NCBI GenBank assembly: GCA_025057415.1
Contig: JANWXI010000010.1
Coordinates: 1 to 46,059, forward strand
DNA: 46,059 nt
Origin: Chitinophagales bacterium
Lineage (GTDB): Bacteria > Bacteroidota > Bacteroidia > Chitinophagales > LD1
Direction: 5' to 3'
Positions 1-6,900 of the stretch are shown here, one piece after another (position 1 is the first letter of the stretch; each line of letters starts with the position of its first letter). Made by a program: the position numbers and the translations under genes. The notes beneath the pieces were generated by a model that was not told the origin of the DNA, did not search any database, and saw nothing but the letters and a program-made list of their open reading frames with translations.

Positions 1-12
1 CGCGGGCGGGGG

Positions 13-83
13 CGGGGCGGGGGGGGGTTTTGCTTTGGGCTGCTAGCGGTTTTGGGCCCGCCCCCCCCCCCCCCCCCGCCCCG
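13..83. repeat. G-tract/C-tract inverted repeat (hairpin) at the left edge
   Basis: Positions 13-27 (G-rich with a single internal C) are perfectly complementary to 69-83 (C-rich with a single internal G), giving a 15-bp stem around a 41-nt loop. The flanking bases continue the G and C tracts. It directly abuts the left end of repeat copy 1. Homopolymer runs this long are prone to slippage and to assembly error, so the exact tract lengths should not be trusted. The G-rich strand also has G-quadruplex potential. Confidence 0.6.
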
Positions 84-85
84 TG

Positions 86-351
86 ACATCCACTCAACAC
101 ATTATATTTATTCTTTATACAAATCGTTACTGCCACACGTGCTCATCTGTGCTGCTTTGCGCAAAACAAGGGCTGCCGGAGCGCTTGCCCGGGTGAGGGA
201 TGCGAAGGGCACGAGCGCAGCGAAGTGGCCGCACCCGCACCGTTGAAAAACATTCAACGCGCGGGCGCGGCGGGAGCGAAAGCGTACCCCGTAGTAAGCC
301 CGACCCCGCTTCTGCGCGTAGCTATGCGAAGCGCAGCAGCGGGGGCACCCC
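86..351 (+). repeat. GC-rich structured intergenic repeat, copy 1
   Basis: This 266-bp copy runs from ACATCCACT to GGGGCACCCC and closely matches copy 3 (42700-42963), especially from about position 168 onward. It has an AT-rich left third, then a conserved core beginning GGGTGAGGGATGCGAAGGGC. Next comes an inverted repeat (GCCGCACCCGC / GCGGGCGCGGC, one mismatch) whose loop carries its own 7-bp stem (CGTTGAA / TTCAACG). A conserved ACCCCGTAGYAAGCCCGACCCC block and a terminal 14-bp stem with one mismatch follow. It lies 60 bp beyond the 3' end of the pseudouridine synthase gene. ORFs across it are low-complexity and different in each frame, so it is treated as non-coding. Strand is nominal. 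Confidence 0.8.
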
Positions 352-411
352 ACAACAATTAAAATGCCATTGGGTGCAGCGTTGTACTTTAAAACATTTG
401 AGATTGCACTG

Positions 412-1482
412 CTATGGAGAGCGCTCTTCCTGCTGACTGAGTGTACCGTGGAAGTACTTGCGCCATTTTTCCAGCACTGTTGCGAAGTCATCGGGCAGGG
501 GACATTCAAAGTACATTTCGCGGCCGGTTCGCGGGTGTACAAAACCTAACGTGGCAGCATGCAGGGCTTGCCGGGGCATGATGGCGAAGCAGTTTTCGAT
601 GAATTGTTTGTAACGGGTGTAAACGGTGCCTTTTAGTATCTTGTTACCCCCGTACCGCTCATCGTTAAAAAGCGTGTGCCCGATGTGTTTCATGTGTACA
701 CGTATTTGGTGAGTGCGGCCTGTTTCAAGCTCGCACGATACGAGGGTTACGTAGTGAAATCGCTCCAGCACGCGATAGTGGGTGATGGCCGGCTTGCCAA
801 AGTCGCCTTCGGGAAACGCCTGAAACTGCCGGTGCTCGCGACCGTGCCTGCCGATGTTGACGGAGATAGTACCTGAGTCGTTTTTTATATCGCCCCATAC
901 GAGGGCGAGGTACTGGCGTTTTGTGGTTTTGTGATAAAACTGCCCAGCAAGGTGCGCCAGCGCCAACTCGCTTTTTGCCACTACCACCACGCCGCTGGTG
1001 CCTTTATCTATGCGGTGCACCAGTCCCGGCCGCAAGGGTTCACCGTCTTTTGGCGGTAGATCTTTGAAATGCCACAAGAGGGCGTTGATGAGTGTGCCCG
1101 AAGGGTTGCCAAGACCCGGGTGCATTACCATGTAAGGGTCTTTGTTGATAACGATTACGTCTTCGTCTTCGTACAGAATGTTGAGGGGTATGTTTTCGGG
1201 AATTAAATCGTACGAGGGAGGGCGGGGTATGATGAGGTCTATCACATCGCCTCCGCGTACTTTGTAGTTTTGTTTTACAGGTTTGCCGTTTACGGTGATG
1301 TTGCCGGCATCGGCTGCGTAGCGAATTTTGGTGCGGCTTATATTGCCCCCTATGAGGTGATGGAGGTACTTGTCTATGCGAAGAAGTTGCTGACCTTTAT
1401 CAACCGTAAAGGTCATTCGCTCTATGAGCTCGTCTTGTAACAAGTCCGGCTCACAGGTATCGTCTTCGTTACGTATAGTCAT
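412..1482 (-). CDS. RluA-family 23S rRNA/tRNA pseudouridine synthase
   Basis: This 356-residue enzyme should isomerise specific uridines to pseudouridine in rRNA or tRNA. An N-terminal S4-like RNA-binding segment (about residues 33-85, with RIDKYL and the VNGKPVKQNYKVRGGD stretch) precedes the catalytic domain. The RluA-family signature HRIDKGTSG is at 156-164, with Asp159 the expected catalytic residue. A downstream ETGRTHQIRVH motif is also typical of the family. The length fits the RluD branch, but the target uridine cannot be assigned from sequence. The ATG at 1482 lies 46 bp downstream of the SlyD-like gene on the same strand, so co-transcription is likely. Repeat copy 1 begins 60 bp past the stop codon. 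Confidence 0.92.
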   Translation of the reverse strand: MTIRNEDDTCEPDLLQDELIERMTFTVDKGQQLLRIDKYLHHLIGGNISRTKIRYAADAGNITVNGKPVKQNYKVRGGDVIDLIIPRPPSYDLIPENIPLNILYEDEDVIVINKDPYMVMHPGLGNPSGTLINALLWHFKDLPPKDGEPLRPGLVHRIDKGTSGVVVVAKSELALAHLAGQFYHKTTKRQYLALVWGDIKNDSGTISVNIGRHGREHRQFQAFPEGDFGKPAITHYRVLERFHYVTLVSCELETGRTHQIRVHMKHIGHTLFNDERYGGNKILKGTVYTRYKQFIENCFAIMPRQALHAATLGFVHPRTGREMYFECPLPDDFATVLEKWRKYFHGTLSQQEERSP

Positions 1483-1528
1483 AACCGCAATACCGGAGTG
1501 TGTGAGACGTTGGCTGGCAAATGGTTAA

Positions 1529-2035
1529 TCAGTCGTGGTGGTGGTTGCCGTGCGGATGTACGTGACCATGTTGAATTTCCATGGGGTGTGCATCGCGAAC
1601 GTCAACCACTTCGCCACTAAAGTAGAGCGTTTTGCCGGCGAGGGGGTGGTTGAGGTCAACCGTTACGTTATCGTTTACGATGTTGACAATGCGCCCGTGG
1701 AAAGGATTGCCGTCCTGGTCCATAAGCGGAATTACATTTCCGACAAAAATCATGTCTTCCTGAATAACGCCATTGTGGCTGAAGAAACTGCGGTTGAGTT
1801 GCAAAACGGCTTCTTCTTCGTAATCGCCATACCCTTCTGCCGGAGACAGTACGAAGTCAAATTTATTACCAACGGATTTACCTGCCAGGTTTTCCTCAAA
1901 TTTTTCCAAAACGTTTTGATGGCCGAAAAGAAAAGAGAAGGGATTTTGCCGGTCAGCGCGGTCAACTACATCGCCATCTGGTTCGAGACGTAGTTCGTAA
2001 GTTATACTGACTACTTTGTTGTGAGAAATTTGCAT
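1529..2035 (-). CDS. SlyD-like FKBP-type peptidyl-prolyl cis-trans isomerase
   Basis: This 168-residue cytoplasmic protein has an FKBP fold interrupted by an insert-in-flap chaperone domain, as in SlyD. It should catalyse prolyl isomerisation and act as a folding helper. Family landmarks are the N-terminal VSITYELRLEPDG strand, the FLFGHQNVLEKFEENLAGKSVG segment (the usual G-x-E-AL-x-G-x-xxG region) and SPAEGYGDY. The C-terminus is histidine-rich (HGHVHPHGNHHHD), resembling the SlyD metal-binding tail and suggesting nickel or zinc binding. The start is supported by a perfect -7 box (TAGCTTTG) just upstream. The pseudouridine synthase gene follows 46 bp downstream. Confidence 0.9.
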   Translation of the reverse strand: MQISHNKVVSITYELRLEPDGDVVDRADRQNPFSFLFGHQNVLEKFEENLAGKSVGNKFDFVLSPAEGYGDYEEEAVLQLNRSFFSHNGVIQEDMIFVGNVIPLMDQDGNPFHGRIVNIVNDNVTVDLNHPLAGKTLYFSGEVVDVRDAHPMEIQHGHVHPHGNHHHD

Positions 2036-2052
2036 TATAATGAGATTTGGCG

Positions 2053-2060
2053 CAAAGCTA
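2053..2060 (-). promoter_or_regulatory. Bacteroidota -7 promoter box for the SlyD-like gene
   Basis: The minus strand reads TAGCTTTG, an exact match to the TAnnTTTG -7 consensus, 17 bp upstream of the ATG at 2035. No TTTG is seen 19 bp further upstream, so the -33 element is weak or absent. Confidence 0.55.
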
Positions 2061-2089
2061 AAGATAATAATTCAGGCGGCATAAAAAAG

Positions 2090-2743
2090 TTATGCGCCAA
2101 CTTCTGCCGCTTGCTTTTCGCGTTTGAAAGTGGTGCGGTAAACCATATCCCAAAACGTTGTGCTGACTCCGAAACCGTTGTGGGGGTCGCTGTAGTGGTG
2201 TATCATGTGGTGTTGCTTCAGTTGAAGCCAGAATTTGCTTTTGAAGTTTGCATGATGAAGGGCGTAGTGCGTCATATCGTAAAACAAATAACCGGTTACA
2301 AACCCTACAAAAAAAGGATTGATAAAGTGTGGGTTGCCGAAAAGTTTCGTCAGTATAAATTTGAAGGAGAAATAAAACACCACGGCAAGCGGCACACTTA
2401 CAACAGGTACCATCACGAGGCGCTTGCTATCGCGCGGGTAGGCGTGATGCACTCCATGGAACATGAAATGCAACCTGGCGCCTAATTTGCCCGGCGGTTG
2501 CCAATGAAAAACAAAACGGTGCAGGTTGTACTCTGTGAAAGTCCATACAATCAGACCAATTACTATCAGGGGAGTGATGTACCAAAGGTTTACGGTTGTA
2601 AATGACAGGTAAAGGAAGTAAATAACAACCGGTACAAAGATGTAAAGCGGTACTTTGTAATCAACACGGCTCAGGTAGTCCATCCAGTCCTTCTCAAACA
2701 TCCGAACACTTACGTCAGCATTTGAGATATAGTGTTTGGCCAC
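2090..2743 (-). CDS. Sterol desaturase/fatty acid hydroxylase family protein
   Basis: This is a membrane di-iron hydroxylase of the FA2H/Scs7-like type, 217 residues long from the chosen start. All the histidine clusters expected of the diiron site are visible: HRFVFH, HGVHH, HYALHH and HHMIHH. Hydrophobic stretches between them suggest two pairs of membrane helices. Homologues 2-hydroxylate fatty acyl chains, often those of sphingolipids or ceramides; that substrate is an inference here. I chose the GTG at 2743 (VAKHYISNADVSVRMF) because a perfect -7 box (2765-2772) lies just upstream. A longer frame to 2878 is open but would start inside the PorP/SprF-like gene and upstream of that promoter. 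Confidence 0.85.
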   Translation of the reverse strand: MAKHYISNADVSVRMFEKDWMDYLSRVDYKVPLYIFVPVVIYFLYLSFTTVNLWYITPLIVIGLIVWTFTEYNLHRFVFHWQPPGKLGARLHFMFHGVHHAYPRDSKRLVMVPVVSVPLAVVFYFSFKFILTKLFGNPHFINPFFVGFVTGYLFYDMTHYALHHANFKSKFWLQLKQHHMIHHYSDPHNGFGVSTTFWDMVYRTTFKREKQAAEVGA

Positions 2744-2764
2744 GTAAAATAATTTTAACAGCCG

Positions 2765-2772
2765 CAAATGTA
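2765..2772 (-). promoter_or_regulatory. -7 promoter box for the fatty acid hydroxylase gene
   Basis: The minus strand reads TACATTTG, an exact TAnnTTTG match, 21 bp upstream of the GTG start at 2743. It is the main argument for the short form of that protein. No matching -33 TTTG is visible. Confidence 0.5.
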
Positions 2773-2829
2773 GGTAAAGTAAAAGATAAAATATTAGAAG
2801 GTTTGTGAACAATGCTGCACTGGGGGACA

Positions 2830-3894
2830 TCAAAAGAGGGCGGGACAATGGCCAGGACGCGGTTTTTTGCGATAACATCCCTGGTAAGTAAGAGCTATTT
2901 CGGGCGCTCCGATAGTTCCCGAGGCGGGTACAAGGCGCGATACGTTGATATCGTAACTCAAGCCGGCGCTGAAGCCCTTTACCTCAAAACGTGTGACAAG
3001 TATAACGGCATCATAAAAGTTGTTATGGAAAATGCCCCTGTATTGCATGCCAAAGGTAAGAGCCATTTTGCTGGTTTTGGTGTTGTTGCCCAGCATTGAG
3101 CGCATGCCCAGCCCCACGTTAAACTGATTGGCGGGACCTTGTACCAGTACCAAAAAGTTAGGCAGAAGTGATGTGCGGTTGTTTTTCCCGACGTTTATGG
3201 ATGAGCCCCCGTGCAGCGTTATTTTCATTCTGAGGCGTTCATTACCCAAATCACCGCTGGGGCGGAATGAAATTTTCGGTTGATTGAGGTGATGCAAGGC
3301 AAAGCCTAGGTAAAAATTATCGTTGCGGTTTGTGAGAGCACTGTAGAGCGCTCCTAATCCGGCATCACCGAATATAATACGTGTGCGAGCAAAATTCTCT
3401 TTAAGACCGGTAGGATTCACCGTGCCAGTGGTGGGGTCATATTGTGAGTCGAAAGTAGCTTTAGAGTCGTCAATGGTGCGGAAATTAAAGGCGCCCTGAA
3501 TGCCGGTAGAAATCTGCATGGTGCCCTTGCGGTTTAGCATAAAGTGATAAGCGAAGTTCAGGTCAGCATGATAGTTGGAAAAATTGAGCGCTCCGGCCTG
3601 GTCCATGAAAAGTTGCAGCCCTAATCCGGCAAAACTGTTGTACTTAGTAACCTTACCAATGGTCATGTCGGCTCCGGCAGATAAGGTTCGGTAAGTATTA
3701 CCCACTGAAACCGTAGGCCACTGTATGCGAAAGTTGGCATACACCCGGTAGTCACAGTTGTTCATACCTGCCAGTGCAGGGTTCAGCAACAAAGGCGCTG
3801 CGTTGTATTGAGAAAAGTGAATATCCTGAGCTGTTGCCACACAGGCAATCAAGAACGCAGTGGCAGAGGCATGAAAATTTAATAATGTTTTCAT
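2830..3894 (-). CDS. PorP/SprF-family type IX secretion outer-membrane protein
   Basis: This 354-residue predicted outer-membrane barrel belongs to the PorP/SprF family. Members work with the T9SS, typically with a specific large surface protein encoded next door (SprF with the gliding adhesin SprB). A signal peptide ends near CVATAQ and is followed by the family hallmark DIHFSQYNAAPLLLNPALAG. Alternating hydrophobic beta strands and sequences such as FAGLGLQLFMDQAG continue the pattern. The ATG at 3894 follows the stop codon of the giant PKD gene (3901-3903) by only 6 bp, so the two are surely one transcript. The TTG at 3900 is a possible alternative start, but the ATG gives a cleaner signal peptide. 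Function is inferred from family and synteny. Confidence 0.92.
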   Translation of the reverse strand: MKTLLNFHASATAFLIACVATAQDIHFSQYNAAPLLLNPALAGMNNCDYRVYANFRIQWPTVSVGNTYRTLSAGADMTIGKVTKYNSFAGLGLQLFMDQAGALNFSNYHADLNFAYHFMLNRKGTMQISTGIQGAFNFRTIDDSKATFDSQYDPTTGTVNPTGLKENFARTRIIFGDAGLGALYSALTNRNDNFYLGFALHHLNQPKISFRPSGDLGNERLRMKITLHGGSSINVGKNNRTSLLPNFLVLVQGPANQFNVGLGMRSMLGNNTKTSKMALTFGMQYRGIFHNNFYDAVILVTRFEVKGFSAGLSYDINVSRLVPASGTIGAPEIALTYQGCYRKKPRPGHCPALF

Positions 3895-3900
3895 ACGCAA

Positions 3901-6900
3901 TTATCTTATAAGTGTAACATTACCTTTGCCGGATACGGTATCTCCGTTTATACATTCAATCTCATACGTGTAAACGAAAACTGCCGGATTAAGTTGCTCA
4001 CCGCTGCGGCTGGTGCCGTCCCAGCCCCATTTGGTTTCGTTGGGTACACCATCTACAGCTTCAAATACGAGTTTCCCCCATCTATCGTAAATGCGGAAGT
4101 AATTGATTTTAACGGCGGCTAAGCCGCGTATCATAAAGATGTCATTTAAGCCGTCACCGTTGGGAGTAAAGGTATTGGGTAAAAATATAACGCTCTCTTC
4201 ACAACGCCCGAGCACGGTGATAGTTACACTGTCCACCTGGGTACAGGTTACACCGTTTCGGCTATAATAAACTGTGGCGGTGTAAGTAGTGGTTTGGGTA
4301 GGTTGTGCAATCGGGTTGGGACAATCGCGGCAATCAAGGGTATTGTAGGGGCTCCAGATAATGCTGTCTATTTGCGCGGGTATTTGCGAGGTGATGTTAG
4401 ACGTGAGTCCCAATACAATTTTATCGGGGGCAGCGCTGACATCAAACGGTATGGGTTGAATTACAAAAACACTGAAAGTGCTGGTATCTGCCGGGCATAC
4501 TCCGTTTGTAGCTGTAATGTTATAACCGATACTCGCCAATGGGGTGATATTTACGGTGCCCGAGTTGGGGTTATCTATCCAGGTGGTGGGTGTCCATGTG
4601 AGATTATCATATACCCCGGCAACGGTATAAGTCAGTGTTTCACCCAAGCAGATAGTAGTATCGCCCGGGTTGATATATAACTCGGTTTGAGCATCTATGT
4701 TGAAAGATTTCACGATGGAATCGGAGCAGTTGTTTTGATCGGTCACTACCAACAGTACACTGTAGTTGCCCGGAGGAAACTGGAATGAGGTGTTACAGTT
4801 GTTATCAAAAACCGGATTTGGGGCACCGAGCCAGAATGTCCATTGGCAGGATACAATTTGAGCATCTCCTGGAAGAGATATGTTGTTGAAAGGTACCGGC
4901 TCAATTTCGCAGCCCGTTTTTACGTTGAAATTGGCAGTTGGCGCCTCGTGTAACGTTAAAGAGAGAGTAGTAGTGTCAAAACAACCATTTTGGTCGGTGA
5001 CAGTCAGGCTTATAGTATATGTGGGCAAATAAGGAGGGTTGTAGGTGTGGCATATCGGGCCAGTGCCTGTAGCGGTGAACCCGTCGCCAAAGTTAAATAC
5101 AGTAGATGTAATGTTTACAGCGCTGGTAGATTGACTTGTAACACACACTCCTTCGTAAGAGCATATTTCAGATTCACTGAGTGTGAATACTGCATTCGGG
5201 CTGGGTAAAATATTAACCGTACGGAAAGCAGAGTCAATACAACCATTATTGTTAACGGCTATCAGTTTGATGGTATAATTAGTGCCTGGAGCTGAGTAAT
5301 AGTGACAAGCATAGGCGGTGTTGTACGTAGTATTATCGCCAAAATCATATAACCAGCCAACGGTAGTGCCGTTTACGTTCGTACTTGCATCTACAACACA
5401 CACACTGTCATCCAAACAATAGTTGACCCCAGTGTTGAATGCTGCATCTATCAGCGAATGGGTTAAGTAAGCATAGTCGGTGTCGCGGCACCCGTATTGG
5501 TCTCCTACATAAAGTGCAATAAGTGTATCATAACAAATCGTTACTGAAGGATTAGGTATGCTGGGGTCAGAGAATAGCCCGGCGGGCTCCCATTGATAGG
5601 TTACACCTCCGCTGCCAATGAGTGTGGTAGTAACACCACAACATACAAACTTGTCTCCACCTGCATTTGCTACAGGGTTGTCAATAACTCTGATGACTAC
5701 GTTGGAGTCGCAGTCAGGGCACCCCACACTGTCAAACACACACATAGTAACCCGATAGTAGCCACCGGTATCATATGTGTGACATGCGAATGGAATACCT
5801 TTTACCGTATCAATTTGTCCATCACCCCAGTACCAAATCCAGTAATCGGCACCGGTTAGCGGGTAAATCCACGATGTGTCGTAAAAACATATCGGAGTGT
5901 TCTGACAAACAATTGAGTCCTGTGCATAAAAACCAGCAATGGGATACTCAGGTATAACCACTATTACACCTACAGAGGAATCAATACAACCATGGTTACT
6001 CTCAATATATAGTTTTACGTTGTAACCACCAACGTTGGCATAATAGTGACACGGAGCGGGGTTTTGCGATGAATCAATCGGAGAACCGTCTCCAAAATCC
6101 CAGTACCTTTTCACGGTGTAGGAGTGGGTGGATGGTAGCGAGTAAGTAGTCATATCCTGAAAGCAAACTGTACCATTTACACACACACCATAGTTGTTAA
6201 ACGTAAATTGAACAGACGGGGAGTCAATGTATAAGTAAGCGGAGTCAATGTAAACCTGACAACCTGACGCATCGCCAAGTACTACTTGAGGGAGACACGA
6301 GTCAACATAACAGTAAGGTAATTTAGTTGAGATGCACTGCGGGTTACTTTCTGTGCCAACAGGATTAAAATTGTAGAACAGCGTAAATAAGCTACAACCG
6401 GAGAGCAATGCAAGATTGGTAGCTTTTATGGTGCACACATTAAATTCTACCGAGTCGTTGCAGGCACAGATATAGGGGGAAGGGTTAAGGTTAAATGTAC
6501 CGGAAGGTCCTAATACAATCACAGTATCTACGTAAGAGCTGTCGCAACAACCCGCGTTGCAAACAGTTAAATGAACGGGGTAATTTCCGGCGGAATTATA
6601 GATATGTGAAGGATTTTCTTGATTAGAAACACTTCCATCACCAAAGTCCCACAAATATGTTGAATTGGCATCAGCGTAAAGTGATGAGTTTATAAAAGAG
6701 AGTACTTGTGGAGGGTTAGGACAAGTAAGTGTATCATTACTGACTGTGCCCATTGCTTCAGGGTATTGTGCATATATCATTATGCTATCCTCTTTTGTGC
6801 AAGCGTTTGCGCCACCTACAGTTGCCACTACTTTGATTAAATAATTGCCTGGCGTTGGGAAATTAAAACAGGGAGCTACAGCAGTTGATGAGGAGGGTAT

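Noticed and set aside
52-549. Several open frames on both strands across repeat copy 1
   Set aside because: They are low-complexity (Arg, Ser, Pro, Ala-rich), differ in each frame, and reappear in copies 2 and 3 because the DNA is repeated and GC-rich. No domain is recognisable.
2744-2878. N-terminal extension of the fatty acid hydroxylase to ATG 2878
   Set aside because: It would overlap the PorP/SprF gene by 49 bp and start upstream of the exact -7 box at 2765-2772; family N-termini match the GTG at 2743.
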